A stretch of DNA of 64,000 nt from Candidatus Firestonebacteria bacterium RIFOXYD2_FULL_39_29 (GTDB taxonomy: Bacteria > Oederibacteriota > D2-FULL-39-29), in NCBI GenBank assembly GCA_001778375.1, contig MFGV01000091.1, forward strand, positions 1 through 64,000, given 5' to 3'. The position numbers and the translations under genes are program-made. This document shows positions 42,652 to 52,088 of this stretch, one piece after another. The notes under the pieces are model-generated. The model searched no databases, had not been told where the DNA came from, and saw nothing but the letters and a program-made list of their open reading frames with translations. Each line of letters opens with the position of its first letter. Within the stretch, counting starts at the first letter, position 1.

Positions 42652-43209
42652 TCACTTATAATAATTAAACGTTATTTCCGCCGTAGCCATCTTTCGATAA
42701 AAAGCATAATCTTCGTTGGTTGCTTTACTGCCCTGAAAAACCATATCCAGGCCGTTCCAGATGGAGAACCAACCGGCAGGTTCCAATAATACGAGCATAA
42801 CAGCCGCATTTAAGGAATTTTGATTGTAATAACTCATTACAGCAGCGCAAGCGGTAAGAAAGAATCCAAGTAATGCAAAAAGTATTCCGTTACCAACCTT
42901 TGTGCTTCTTTCTTTTTTCAGGATCTGCATATGCTTATGAAAATGATCATGCAAGCGCTTTCTTATTAAAAGCTCTTTTTCTTTATCACAAAGATTTTCC
43001 GGAAGCATGAACTTTAATTCCAACCCCGATACCTTTTCCCTTGCAGCCCTCTTGGCTTCAATCAAAAAGTCAAAAGAGAGCACTCTATGATCATAAGGCC
43101 GCGGGTCAAAGTCGGAAAATATATCATCATAGGTATCAAGAACTAAAGATATTTCTGATTCGTCTACGAGTTTGTTACGTTTATCAACTGTTTGGTCGCT
43201 TATTTTCAT
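42652..43209 (-). CDS. hypothetical membrane protein
   Basis: I do not recognise this 185-residue protein. It has a soluble, charged N-terminal part (about 1-105; Asp/Lys-rich, with FDPRPYDHRVLSFDFLIEAK and a helical KELLIRKRLHDHFHKHMQIL segment) and two membrane helices (about 110-130, ILFALLGFFLTACAAVMSYY, and 138-165, including MLVLLEPAGWFSIWNG). The ATG lacks a clear SD. It stands alone between repeat-filled gaps, in the same direction as nifS. Confidence 0.75.
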   Translation of the reverse strand: MKISDQTVDKRNKLVDESEISLVLDTYDDIFSDFDPRPYDHRVLSFDFLIEAKRAAREKVSGLELKFMLPENLCDKEKELLIRKRLHDHFHKHMQILKKERSTKVGNGILFALLGFFLTACAAVMSYYNQNSLNAAVMLVLLEPAGWFSIWNGLDMVFQGSKATNEDYAFYRKMATAEITFNYYK

Positions 43210-43214
43210 AATAG

Positions 43215-43350
43215 TTAACTCCAGTAAACCGTTGCACGTTACACGTTGCTCAAGTTACTCACGTTCTAAATTAATGTGGTATCAATTAAATATTGCGGGT
43301 CTCTTTCCCGCGCACATTAAATTGTCAATCGTCATTTGTAAATCGTAAAT
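43215..43350. repeat. degenerate-arm repeat, family C, between nifS and the 185-aa gene
   Basis: CGTTGCACGTTACACGTTGC words, the core AAATTAATGTGGTAT (43268-43282) mirrored by GCACATTAAATT (43314-43325), an inner hairpin GCGGG-TCTCTTT-CCCGC (43296-43312), then TGTCAATCGTCATTTGTAAA words. It runs into the nifS stop codon (43352-43350). Confidence 0.8.
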
Positions 43351-44519
43351 TACTTTTTTGTTGGTTTATACAGCGGTGACAATTTCCTTAGCCTATCTAC
43401 TGTTTCTGAAAATTTTTCCAGCACAATTGAAAGCTCATCTTCTGTCGTATTCTTTCCGAGAGTAAATCTTACGGAGCCGTGTGAAAGTTCATGGGATAAT
43501 CCTAATGACATTAAAACATGAGAAGGTTCCAGTGAACCGGAAGTACAGGCGGAACCTGAAGAAGCGCAAATCCCTTCCATGTCCAGATTAAGTATCATGG
43601 ACTCACCTTCAATATATTTTACAGATACATTTACATTATTTGGGAGCCGCTTTATTGCGTGACCGTTTAATTTAACCTCGGGAATTATTTTCATCAGACC
43701 TTCTATAAATTTATCTCTAAGTCCTGATATTCTCTTTGCTTCTTTCTCCATATTTTGCATGGCAATTTCACATGCCTTGCCAAATCCGACTATTCCCGGA
43801 ACATTCTCAGTGCCGGCTCTTCTTCTTTTTTCCTGTTCTCCACCGTGAATAAAAGGAGATATTTTAACACCTTTTCTGATGTATAAACCGCCGATCCCTT
43901 TTGGTCCGTATAATTTATGCGCAGAAACTGAAAGGAGGTCAATGTTCATCTTTTCCACATCAATAGGGAGAGAACCTGCCATCTGCACGGCATCCGTATG
44001 AAATACTATCTTTTTCTCCCTTGCAATTTTTCCGATCTCCGCTATCGGTTGAAGTACACCTATCTCGTTATTCGCAGCCATGATGGAAATAAGTATTGTT
44101 TTATCCGTAATCGCCTTTTTCAACTCCTCAAGGTTAACAAGCCCGTCAGTATCAACCGGTAAATAAGTCACTTTAAAGCCTTCTTTCTCAAGATAATGAC
44201 ATGTCTCCAATACTGCATGATGTTCGATTTTGCACGTAATTATATGATTACCCTTTGTTCTATTGGCATAAGCAGCCCCCTTGATAGCATGATTATCAGA
44301 TTCAGTCCCCCCGCTTGTAAATATTACTTCCGACTGATCAGCACCTATGATTTTTGCAAATGACTCCCGCGCCTCTTCTATCGCCTTTTTTGATTCTCTC
44401 CCGTAATGATAAATAGTAGATGCGTTACCGAATAACTCCATAAAGTAAGGCGTCATAGCAGAAAGAACGTCCGGATGGACAGGGGTCGTGGCTGCGTAGT
44501 CAAGATATATACGTTTCAT
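43350..44519 (-). CDS. nifS: cysteine desulfurase, NifS/IscS family
   Basis: The 389-residue PLP enzyme removes sulfur from cysteine for Fe-S cluster and thiocofactor assembly. It shows YLDYAATTPV (4-13), the PLP Lys in SAHKLYGPKGIGGLYI (about 203), HGGGEQE-like HGGEQEKRRRAGTENV, and the active-site Cys loop ASSGSACTSGSLEPSHVL (about 320). The extended Cys loop belongs to the NifS/IscS class I group. SD AGGAG before ATG 44519. No IscU or other cluster gene is adjacent. The stop codon borders a repeat. Confidence 0.95.
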   Translation of the reverse strand: MKRIYLDYAATTPVHPDVLSAMTPYFMELFGNASTIYHYGRESKKAIEEARESFAKIIGADQSEVIFTSGGTESDNHAIKGAAYANRTKGNHIITCKIEHHAVLETCHYLEKEGFKVTYLPVDTDGLVNLEELKKAITDKTILISIMAANNEIGVLQPIAEIGKIAREKKIVFHTDAVQMAGSLPIDVEKMNIDLLSVSAHKLYGPKGIGGLYIRKGVKISPFIHGGEQEKRRRAGTENVPGIVGFGKACEIAMQNMEKEAKRISGLRDKFIEGLMKIIPEVKLNGHAIKRLPNNVNVSVKYIEGESMILNLDMEGICASSGSACTSGSLEPSHVLMSLGLSHELSHGSVRFTLGKNTTEDELSIVLEKFSETVDRLRKLSPLYKPTKK

Positions 44520-44564
44520 GTTTCTCCTATTTTCACATAAATTTCGTTAATACAATCCGTAACT

Positions 44565-44700
44565 ACCATCTATTTACGATTGACAATCGATTGTAGTATG
44601 ATTTATCAAAACAAAAATAACTGTTCATTTATTCTATTCGCAAATATTGCGGGAGCATTTCCCCGCATACATTAAATTGTCAATCGTAAATCGTCAATTT
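44565..44700. repeat. degenerate-arm repeat, family C, between recN and nifS
   Basis: ATTTACGATTGACAAT (44572-44587) is the exact reverse complement of ATTGTCAATCGTAAAT (44676-44691), a perfect 16-bp arm. The centre holds GCGGG-AGCATTT-CCCCGC. It reaches the recN stop codon (44702-44700). Confidence 0.85.
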
Positions 44701-46394
44701 TACTTAAGAAGTTCTTTCGCGTGCGTTAGAGCTGCTTTGTTGTCCGAGCCGCCCAGCATTCTGGCTACTTCTTTTATACGACCTTCTTTATTTAATTTCT
44801 CAATGCTTATAACTGTCTTATTGTTCTTAACGCCTTTTTCTATATAAATATGTTCTTTTGCCAGGGAAGCGATCTGAGGCAGATGCGTAATACAGATAAC
44901 CTGCCTGGACTTTGCGGCTTCTTTCATTTTTTTTCCGGCAGTCAGGCCCATATTCCCGCCTATTCCTGTATCTATTTCGTCAAAAACCAGAGTCCCCACT
45001 TTGTCGGAACTTCCGGTAATTACTTTTAAAGAGAGCATAACACGGGACATTTCCCCGCCGGAAGCGATCTTATTAAAAGGTTTCGGTTCTTCTCCTATAT
45101 TGGAAGATATAAGGAATTGTGTCTTATCAAACCCCGTTTTATTTGCCGAATATATTTTTCCGTTAAGCTCAAGAACTCCAAAAGCATCTTCCTCTTTTGA
45201 AAATTCCACTTTAAATTTTGTTTTAGCCATTCCAAGATCGGCCAGCTCAGAAACTACCCGTTTTTCCAGATCAAGCGCTGTTTTTTTCCTTTTCTCGGAG
45301 AGAATTACTGCATTTTTTCCCGCTTCAATTCTCAATCTTGCTATTTCAGCATCAATTTTCCCCAGCTCTTCTTCACTCTTTGTAATAGCATTTAACTCTG
45401 CTTTTTGTTTTTCACAATACTCTATTATTTCAGATACACTGCTTCCGTATTTTTTCTTCAGTTTCAGTATCAGATCTCTCCGATCATCGATCTTTTCCAG
45501 CCTGTCCGGATCAAAATCCATCTTCTCTTTATATGAGGATACAGTTTCAGCAGCTTCTTTAAGTTCTATCACGGTATTTTTAAGAGCTTCCGCCGCAGTC
45601 TTTAATGATGGGTCAATATTTGCAAGTGCTTCTAATTTTACCTCTGCTTTTTCTATCCCGGCAAGCGAAGAATTTGTATTTTCATCCCCGTTTAGAAGCG
45701 TGTTAACTTCGGCAACACTCGCGGAAATCTTTTCCGAGTTAACAAGGATATTACGGAGTTTCTCAATATCCGCATCTTCCCCTTCTTTGAGTTTCGCCTC
45801 ATCTATCTCTTTTATCGCATACTGCAACATATCTATTCTTCTTTGTTTTTCCTGCTCATTCATAACAAGAGAAGCTCTTTTTTTCAAGAGTTCTTCAAGA
45901 CAGGTGTAATTTTCCGCATATTTAGACCTCTCAGTTTCGAGTTTGCCGAAAGAATCCACCAGCTCAAGTTGATTTTTAGGGTTTAAAAGCGCCTGATGCT
46001 CATGCTGCCCGTGAATATCGGCAAGGTATTCCGCTATCTGTTTTAGGGTATTAACCGTTACAAGGTTGTCATTAATATAACAGCGTCCTTTTCCTGTCCT
46101 GCTTAGCTCTCTTTTTATTAAGAGTTCCTCATCATGATCAAGACCGGCTTCAACAAGTTTTTGCTTTACCTCTTTATTAATCTCCTGGAACAAGGCTTGT
46201 ACTTCAGCTGTATCTTTTCCGCTCTTTATAAGTTCCAGCGAAGCTCTTTCCCCAAGCGCGGCGTTTAGAGAGTCAATAATAATAGACTTCCCTGCGCCGG
46301 TCTCTCCGGTTATAACATTAAAACCGGAGTCAAACTCCACGGAAGCTGTTTCAATTATGGCAAAGTTTTTAATCCTTAATTCTTTTAAAGCCAC
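44700..46394 (-). CDS. recN: DNA repair protein RecN
   Basis: The 564-residue SMC-like ATPase acts in double-strand break repair. Walker A GETGAGKSIIIDSL (30-43), an FAIIETASVEFDSGFNVI strand before it, the central coiled coil (about 150-370, Lys/Glu-rich), the signature FNKIASGGEMSRVMLSLKV (about 440-458) and Walker B VGTLVFDEIDTGIGG. Full length. It starts 3 nt after the nadK stop (an arrangement common in bacteria), so it is co-transcribed with nadK and probably dxs. Confidence 0.96.
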   Translation of the reverse strand: MALKELRIKNFAIIETASVEFDSGFNVITGETGAGKSIIIDSLNAALGERASLELIKSGKDTAEVQALFQEINKEVKQKLVEAGLDHDEELLIKRELSRTGKGRCYINDNLVTVNTLKQIAEYLADIHGQHEHQALLNPKNQLELVDSFGKLETERSKYAENYTCLEELLKKRASLVMNEQEKQRRIDMLQYAIKEIDEAKLKEGEDADIEKLRNILVNSEKISASVAEVNTLLNGDENTNSSLAGIEKAEVKLEALANIDPSLKTAAEALKNTVIELKEAAETVSSYKEKMDFDPDRLEKIDDRRDLILKLKKKYGSSVSEIIEYCEKQKAELNAITKSEEELGKIDAEIARLRIEAGKNAVILSEKRKKTALDLEKRVVSELADLGMAKTKFKVEFSKEEDAFGVLELNGKIYSANKTGFDKTQFLISSNIGEEPKPFNKIASGGEMSRVMLSLKVITGSSDKVGTLVFDEIDTGIGGNMGLTAGKKMKEAAKSRQVICITHLPQIASLAKEHIYIEKGVKNNKTVISIEKLNKEGRIKEVARMLGGSDNKAALTHAKELLK

Positions 46395-46397
46395 TTT

Positions 46398-47237
46398 CTA
46401 TCTCCAATTTAATTTTTGCCGAAGTATCTCATAAAAACTGTTTTTCGAAGGCACTACAAGTTTTACAGGAACCCCTGTTTTTCGTATAATAATGGGAGTC
46501 TCTTCTGCAATTAAACATTCCATCTGTCCGTCGGCCGTAACTTTTACCGCATTGCCGCCTTTTGCTTTTACAAATATTTTAAGGACACTGTCATCCGGTA
46601 CAATTATCGGTCTGTTACTGAGCATGTGAGGACAGATAGGCGTAATAATAATACCGTTCAATTTTGGACTGACAATAGGCCCGCCTGCCGATAAAGAATA
46701 GGCTGTAGAACCTGTAGGAGTGGAAATAATTATCCCGTCAGCGCGGTAAGAATTAAGATACTCTTCATTCACATGGACATCCATAGTAATAAGACGGCCC
46801 TTTAAAGCAGAAATAACGGTATCATTTAGAGAATACATAGATTTTATCTTTCCGTTTAAGCCTTCTACTTCCGTTTCCAGGGAAATCCTTTCATCTATTT
46901 CGTAATCCCCCTTCAGTACTTTGTTAAGCGCCGGCTTCATATCTTTAAGCTTTATCTCCGTTAAAAACCCGAGCATGCCTGCGTTAATACCGATAAAAGG
47001 CGCATTAGTAGGACGGGCTTCCCTGACTAATGCTAACAGAGTACCGTCTCCGCCCAAAGCAATAAACAGGTCAATCAAGGAAAGGTCGATATTAATTGTT
47101 TTTCTTCCTATAATTTTCGCGGCAGAGCTGTCGAGAACCACTTTCAATCCCTTGCTCTCCAGCCACCTTACTAATGCCAAAGTCACTTTTTTAATCCCCG
47201 GTCTGCCTGCGTTGATCTTTAAAAACACTGTCTGCAT
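46398..47237 (-). CDS. nadK: NAD kinase
   Basis: The 279-residue enzyme phosphorylates NAD to NADP. Motifs: LFIALGGDGTLLALVRE (about 56-72, GGDGT), NDTVISALKG (NE/D substrate loop), DGIIISTPTGSTAYSLSAGGPIV split at about 166-188, and ITPICPHMLSNRPIIVPDDS. Standard length. SD AAGGGGAT before ATG 47237. Middle gene of dxs-nadK-recN. Confidence 0.96.
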   Translation of the reverse strand: MQTVFLKINAGRPGIKKVTLALVRWLESKGLKVVLDSSAAKIIGRKTINIDLSLIDLFIALGGDGTLLALVREARPTNAPFIGINAGMLGFLTEIKLKDMKPALNKVLKGDYEIDERISLETEVEGLNGKIKSMYSLNDTVISALKGRLITMDVHVNEEYLNSYRADGIIISTPTGSTAYSLSAGGPIVSPKLNGIIITPICPHMLSNRPIIVPDDSVLKIFVKAKGGNAVKVTADGQMECLIAEETPIIIRKTGVPVKLVVPSKNSFYEILRQKLNWR

Positions 47238-47324
47238 ATACTATCCCCTTACGAAAAAGATTCCGCTGATTACAAAACTTATGGATTCCACTGATAATAC
47301 CTTTTTTCCCATTTTCTTTTTTAT

Positions 47325-49181
47325 TTATATCTTGTTTGACATTATTGCTTTTTTTATATGCTCTTTGGAGATACCGTACTTTTCTATTAAAAGTTTTCTG
47401 CTTCCATGCTCAATAAATTTATCAGGCAGCCCCAGCCTCACAACACGGGCTGTCTTGCCTTTTTTATTATAGTATTCCAGCACCAGGCTTCCATATCCGC
47501 CGGAAAGAACATTTTCTTCTACGATTACTATTTTTTTATAATTCTTCTGCACCAGATCAAGCATTTTAGTATCTATAGGTTTGATAAACCTTGCGTCGAT
47601 TACCGCAGGAAATATCTTTTCTTTTTTAAGTTCATCTGCTGCTTTTAAAACTTCGCTCAGCATGGTGCCTACGGCAATAATACAAATACCTTTACCCGCT
47701 CTCACCTCCGCTGATCTGCCATATACAGTTTTCTTACCGCTCAGGCTTCCCGGGGTTACTTCCCCTCTCGGATACCTTATAGCTGAAGGCCCCCTAAGCT
47801 TAAAAGCAATCGCAAGCATCTCTCCAAATTCCTTTTCATCGGCAGGCGACATTATTGAAAGATTCGGGATATGGCTCAAAAATGAGATATCAAATACACC
47901 TTGATGTGTTTCTCCGTCATCACCTACTATCCCCGAGCGGTCCAGTGCAAGCACAACGGGAAGATTCGGCATCGCCACATCATGGACAATGCAGTCATAA
48001 GAGCGCTGCATAAAGGTGGAATAAATAGCTACAACGGGTCTTAGCCCCGAGACCGCGAGCCCTGCCGCGAAAGTTACCGCGTGCTCTTCAGCAATACCCA
48101 CATCAAAGAACCTGTCAGGATATTTTTCCTGAAATTTATCAAGCCCCGTTCCGGAAGGCATGGCAGCCGTAATAGCGACTATTTTTTTATTTTTAGCCGC
48201 AAGCTTTATCAAATTTTCCGAAAAGGTTTTAGTAAAGGACTTTCCCTTTTTAGAACTAACTTCCCCGCTTTCTATTTCGAATGCAGGAGTTCCGTGAAAA
48301 GAAGTCGGATCATTTTCAGCATGCTCATATCCCTTTCCTTTTTTTGTCACGACATGAATCATCACCGGCTCTTTAAATCTCTTAATACTTTCAAAAGTTG
48401 CGATCAATTGAGTTATGTCATGACCGTCAACAGGTCCAATATACCGGAACCCAAGTTCTTCAAACATTATTCCGTGGGAGATAATACCTTTCAATCCCTC
48501 TTCGATAACTTTTGCAATCCTCATAACCGGAAGCCCGAAAATCTCTTTTTTTGAAATAAAGTTTTTTGCCTTCTCTTTTGCATTATTATAGAACTCACCT
48601 GTAATAATCCTGTTAAGGTGAGCTGAAATAGCACCCACATTCGGAGCAATGGACATTTCATTATCATTCAGAATCACTATGAGATCTTTTTTTAAATGCC
48701 CGGCATTATTAATAGCTTCCAGGGATATACCGTTTGACAGGCTTGCATCCCCCGTAACCGCAATAACTTTATTACTTTCCCCTTTGATATCCCTTGCCGC
48801 CGCCATACCCAGAGCCGCTGAAATAGAAGTTCCAGAATGTCCGGTTTCAAACGCATCATAAACGCTCTCAGTGAGTTTAGGGAACCCGGAGATACCTCCA
48901 AACTGGCGAAGCGTATGGAATTTCTTCTTCCGTCCCGTAAGTATTTTATGAATGTACGACTGGTGTCCGACATCCCAGATTATCTTGTCTTTTGGCGCGT
49001 CAAAGACATAATGCAAAGCCACCGTTAATTCAGCCACTCCAAGATTCGAAGCCAGGTGTCCACCGGTTTTCGAAACTACATTAACGACAAAATCCCGGAG
49101 CTCATTTGAAAGCATTTGCAGCTCTGCTTTTGTCATATTTTTAATATCTTTAGGGTAATTAACCCGGTCAAGAATATTCAT
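47325..49181 (-). CDS. dxs: 1-deoxy-D-xylulose-5-phosphate synthase
   Basis: The 618-residue TPP-dependent first enzyme of the MEP isoprenoid pathway. Motifs: DVGHQSYIHKILTGR (about 76-90), VTGDASLSNGISLEAINNAG (TPP/Mg2+ loop, about 147-166), ILNDNEMSIAPNVGA, YIGPVDGHD, DVGIAEEHAVTFAAGLA (transition-state Glu) and PNLPVVLALDRSGIVGDDGE. Full length. It lies near ispA, so this region serves isoprenoid precursor supply. SD AAGGAG before ATG 49181. Confidence 0.97.
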   Translation of the reverse strand: MNILDRVNYPKDIKNMTKAELQMLSNELRDFVVNVVSKTGGHLASNLGVAELTVALHYVFDAPKDKIIWDVGHQSYIHKILTGRKKKFHTLRQFGGISGFPKLTESVYDAFETGHSGTSISAALGMAAARDIKGESNKVIAVTGDASLSNGISLEAINNAGHLKKDLIVILNDNEMSIAPNVGAISAHLNRIITGEFYNNAKEKAKNFISKKEIFGLPVMRIAKVIEEGLKGIISHGIMFEELGFRYIGPVDGHDITQLIATFESIKRFKEPVMIHVVTKKGKGYEHAENDPTSFHGTPAFEIESGEVSSKKGKSFTKTFSENLIKLAAKNKKIVAITAAMPSGTGLDKFQEKYPDRFFDVGIAEEHAVTFAAGLAVSGLRPVVAIYSTFMQRSYDCIVHDVAMPNLPVVLALDRSGIVGDDGETHQGVFDISFLSHIPNLSIMSPADEKEFGEMLAIAFKLRGPSAIRYPRGEVTPGSLSGKKTVYGRSAEVRAGKGICIIAVGTMLSEVLKAADELKKEKIFPAVIDARFIKPIDTKMLDLVQKNYKKIVIVEENVLSGGYGSLVLEYYNKKGKTARVVRLGLPDKFIEHGSRKLLIEKYGISKEHIKKAIMSNKI

Positions 49182-49229
49182 TTATGAATATTTCTCCTTT
49201 AGTGAATCTATTCTACTGATACAAGTTTT

Positions 49230-49325
49230 AATAACGTCCATAAAAGTCTATAAAGGTCTGTAAAAGTCCATAACGTCTTACACTATTGTATTATTATATT
49301 TAAAAACTCCTAATAAACTTTGTAC
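49230..49325. repeat. degenerate-arm repeat, between ispA and dxs
   Basis: GTCCATAAAAGTCTATAAAG words (49238-49275), then the core ACACTATTGTATTATTATAT...AAAAACTCCTAATA (49280-49314), then ACTTTGTACTTTGTATATCG words. The 236-bp gap has no gene. Confidence 0.7.
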
Positions 49326-49417
49326 TTTGTATATCGTACTTTCCGCCACAAAGCATTGGCGTCCTCCGGAGAACGTTCTTGCCCTCCGTCCTCTGTTCCT
49401 ACCGCGCCTCCAAGCAT

Positions 49418-50308
49418 CTATCTCTCTCTATTCTTCAAAAAATCCACCAACGCCAGCATTGTTTCTGCTTTTTTTCCAAACGGCTTTACCGCCGCTTTCG
49501 CCTTCTCGCTTAAAAGTTCCACCTCTTCCCTCGACTGTTTTAGCCCGAACAAAGAAGGATACGTCATCTTCTTTCTTTTCGCATCCGAACCTACTGCTTT
49601 CCCGAGCTTTTTCGCATCCCCGGTTACATTCAGTATATCGTCAACTATCTGAAATATCAGACCGATGTGCTCTCCGTATATTCTAAGAGCTTTATATTTC
49701 TTATCATCAGCATTACAAAGCACAGCTCCGGAAAGTATTGAAGCTCTGATCAAGGCTCCGGTCTTGTGTGTATGGATGTATTGTAACACCGGCTCGCTTA
49801 ATTTTTTATTTTCGGATATTATATCAACAACCTGCCCTCCGACCATACCATGAGTTCCCGCACCATCTGCGATTATTTTCAAGGCTTTAACAACAGTCGA
49901 AGGATTTACGCCTTTTATCTCCATATTTTTCGCAATAAGTTCAAAAGCAAAGGTCAAAAGCCCGTCCCCGCCAAGCACCGCCATATTCTCGCCAAAAACT
50001 TTATGATTTGTGAGCTTTCCCCTCCGGTAATCATCATCATCCATGCAAGGCAGGTCATCATGTATCAACGAATATGTATGAATTAGCTCCATTGCGCAAG
50101 CAGTAGGCATTACCCTTTCCGCTTTAAATCCCAGAGCTTCCGCCGCCATTATAACCAGTACCGGCCTCACCCTTTTGCCGCCCGCAAACACAGAATACCT
50201 CATCGCCTGATTAATTATTGAAGGATACTCCTCTTTAACGGGCATAAGCTTATCCAGCGCTTTATCGACCAAAACACATTTTTTATTTAAGTATTTTTTA
50301 AAATCCAT
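49418..50308 (-). CDS. ispA: polyprenyl (farnesyl/geranylgeranyl) diphosphate synthase
   Basis: The 296-residue trans-prenyltransferase joins IPP to allylic diphosphates. First Asp-rich motif LIHDDLPCMDDDDYRRGKLT, second FQIVDDILNVTGD; GGKRVRP near residue 45 binds IPP. I chose ATG 50308 because AAGGAAGG lies just before it; the frame upstream (to 50380) is encoded by a family F hairpin and adds a Lys/Arg-rich stretch foreign to the family. XseB and XseA lie upstream in the same direction, the usual xseA-xseB-ispA-dxs order. Confidence 0.95.
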   Translation of the reverse strand: MDFKKYLNKKCVLVDKALDKLMPVKEEYPSIINQAMRYSVFAGGKRVRPVLVIMAAEALGFKAERVMPTACAMELIHTYSLIHDDLPCMDDDDYRRGKLTNHKVFGENMAVLGGDGLLTFAFELIAKNMEIKGVNPSTVVKALKIIADGAGTHGMVGGQVVDIISENKKLSEPVLQYIHTHKTGALIRASILSGAVLCNADDKKYKALRIYGEHIGLIFQIVDDILNVTGDAKKLGKAVGSDAKRKKMTYPSLFGLKQSREEVELLSEKAKAAVKPFGKKAETMLALVDFLKNRER

Positions 50309-50322
50309 ATCCTTCCTTATAT

Positions 50323-50385
50323 TGTAGTTGCTCGATTTCCGCCTGAGGCGGATCTGCCTCAGGCATGATAAATCAGGCAACTACA
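50323..50385. repeat. family F hairpin between ispA and xseB
   Basis: TGTAGTTGC (50323-50331) pairs with GCAACTACA (50377-50385); inside is a perfect GCCTGAGGC/GCCTCAGGC hairpin (50341-50349 with 50356-50364). TGTAGTTGCTCGATTT is repeated exactly at 58194-58209, and the outer arms recur at 14370-14456. Confidence 0.85.
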
Positions 50386-50418
50386 GCTCTCGAAACAACG
50401 AAACTTAACAGTTGCAAT

Positions 50419-50673
50419 CTACAAAAGCTTATCCTGTGCTTCTTCATTCTTAAAAGGCTTCGATCCAGTAACTTTCCCGCCTTTATCCTTCACAAGCACT
50501 TCTATCTTTTTCTCCACTTCATCAAGTTTTGCCGTGCAAAATTTCAGGAGTTTCATCCCTTCTTCATACTGCTTAATAGATTCATCCAACCCTATATCAC
50601 CGCTCTCTAATTTATCAACAATCTCTTCGAGCTTCTCTAAAGCCGACTCAAACTTCACTTCTTTATCTGCCAT
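50419..50673 (-). CDS. xseB: exodeoxyribonuclease VII small subunit
   Basis: The 84-residue three-helix subunit of exonuclease VII starts MADKEVKFESALEKLEEIVD and continues KLESGDIGLDESIKQYEEGM, both conserved. ATG 50673 is favoured because CGGAGG precedes it; an in-frame ATG 15 nt upstream overlaps that SD. It lies downstream of xseA, forming the XseAB operon with ispA. Confidence 0.94.
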   Translation of the reverse strand: MADKEVKFESALEKLEEIVDKLESGDIGLDESIKQYEEGMKLLKFCTAKLDEVEKKIEVLVKDKGGKVTGSKPFKNEEAQDKLL

Positions 50674-50694
50674 AAGACCTCCGTTCAAGCTAAT

Positions 50695-50790
50695 TACAAA
50701 TTACGAATGACAAATTACAATATAAGGTGTTATATATCTCTCCTAATATTATACTTCATACTTTGTCATTTGTACTTGTTCTCCCAGTCC
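50695..50790. repeat. repeat words between xseB and xseA
   Basis: ACAAATTACGAATGACAAAT words (50694-50720) and their rough complements ACTTTGTCATTTGTACTTG (50760-50779), then CCCAGTCCCTAGTCCCCAG words that run into the 3' end of xseA: its stop codon and last residues are encoded by this tract. Confidence 0.6.
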
Positions 50791-52053
50791 CTAGTCCCCA
50801 GAACCCAGCACCTTTCCCTTGATACTTCCCTTATGCAGCCTTACACCGATCTCGTCACCGATATCAAGTTCGGCAGAGTCTTTAATAATTTTTCCATTTT
50901 TCGTAGTAACACTATAACCACGTTCTAGAATATTCAGAGGGTTCAAACTCTCTATCTTCCCGCTTATTATTTTAATTTCATTCCTTCTGTTCTCAAGAAA
51001 GTGCTTTATTGATTTTGCCAGTTTGGCTTCGTACTCATCCACTTCCTGCTTAAGCTGGGTTACTCTCTCTTTCGGTCTTGTAAAAGCAGGGCTCTTTGCC
51101 GCGTTTCCCACTCTTTCTTTAAAGATATCCAGAGTCCTTTTTAAGCCCATTGCCAGACCTGATTTTCTTATCCAGTCCAGTTTTTCTTTGAAAGCCAGAT
51201 ATTTTTTCTTAAGATCCTGTGTAAGCCGCATCTCGTAAGCGCCAAGTTTTTGTACAAGATCTGTTTTGTTGGCAACAACCAACTCCGCCGCCGCTGAAGG
51301 TGTCGGAGCGCGCAGATCCGCTACAAAATCCGATATCGTAAAATCAATTTCATGCCCGACTGCGGAAACCACAGGGATCTTTGAAACAAAAATAGCCCTG
51401 GCAACAACTTCTTCGTTAAAAGCCCAGAGGTCTTCGAGAGAACCACCGCCTCTTCCTATAATAAGTACGTCATAACTTCCGTCCTCGTTCATTTCCTTTA
51501 TAGCCGCAGCAATCTCTTCTGCCGCCCCATCACCTTGCACTCGGACAGGGTTTAATACTATATGAATATTCGGAAACCTTCTTGTTAAGACATTTATCAT
51601 ATCCCTGATAGCTGCACCGGTAGGAGAAGTAACTATTCCTATTTTACGCGGCAGCAGCGGTAATTTCCTTTTTCGACCTGTTTCAAAAAGCCCTTCTTTA
51701 CTTAATTGTACCTTAAGCTGTTCAAACCGGAGCTGTAAAGCCCCGACTCCCTTGGGCTCCATTTTATCAACAATAATCTGATACTGCCCGCTCTTTTCAT
51801 ACAGATCAAGGTTACCATGTACAATTACCATCATCCCGTCAGCCGGTTTAAACTTAAGATGCTGATTGGCATTCTTAAAAAAAGCCCCCCTGATAACGCT
51901 TTTCTCATCTTTTAACGAAAAATACATATGCCCCGAAGAATGAGGCACAAAATTCGAGATTTCCCCTTCAATCCAAATACTTTCAAACTGCTGGATAAGG
52001 CTCTTTACCTGCCTGGTAATCTCACTAACCGAATAAATCTTCGCTGTCTGCAT
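50791..52053 (-). CDS. xseA: exodeoxyribonuclease VII large subunit
   Basis: The 420-residue nuclease subunit degrades single-stranded DNA. An N-terminal OB-fold (about 1-100, IEGEISNFVPHSSGHMYFSL) precedes the catalytic domain with VTSPTGAAIRDMINVLTRR, IIGRGGGSLEDLWAFNEE and SAVGHEIDFTISDFVADLRA, and a long helical C-terminal region. Full length. A -35/-10 pair ends 6 nt before the ATG and no SD is present, so the mRNA is probably leaderless. First gene of xseA-xseB-ispA(-dxs). Confidence 0.96.
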   Translation of the reverse strand: MQTAKIYSVSEITRQVKSLIQQFESIWIEGEISNFVPHSSGHMYFSLKDEKSVIRGAFFKNANQHLKFKPADGMMVIVHGNLDLYEKSGQYQIIVDKMEPKGVGALQLRFEQLKVQLSKEGLFETGRKRKLPLLPRKIGIVTSPTGAAIRDMINVLTRRFPNIHIVLNPVRVQGDGAAEEIAAAIKEMNEDGSYDVLIIGRGGGSLEDLWAFNEEVVARAIFVSKIPVVSAVGHEIDFTISDFVADLRAPTPSAAAELVVANKTDLVQKLGAYEMRLTQDLKKKYLAFKEKLDWIRKSGLAMGLKRTLDIFKERVGNAAKSPAFTRPKERVTQLKQEVDEYEAKLAKSIKHFLENRRNEIKIISGKIESLNPLNILERGYSVTTKNGKIIKDSAELDIGDEIGVRLHKGSIKGKVLGSGD

Positions 52054-52059
52054 TATAGT

Positions 52060-52088
52060 ATAATATCAGTTATAAAGAGGTTTTTCAA
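52060..52088 (-). promoter_or_regulatory. promoter of xseA (leaderless geometry)
   Basis: TTGAAA (52088-52083), a 17-nt spacer, TATTAT (52065-52060), then 6 nt to the ATG. Confidence 0.65.

Noticed and set aside
50309-50380. N-terminal extension of IspA
   Set aside because: It is encoded by a repeat hairpin, lacks an SD, and the family start fits ATG 50308, which has AAGGAAGG before it.
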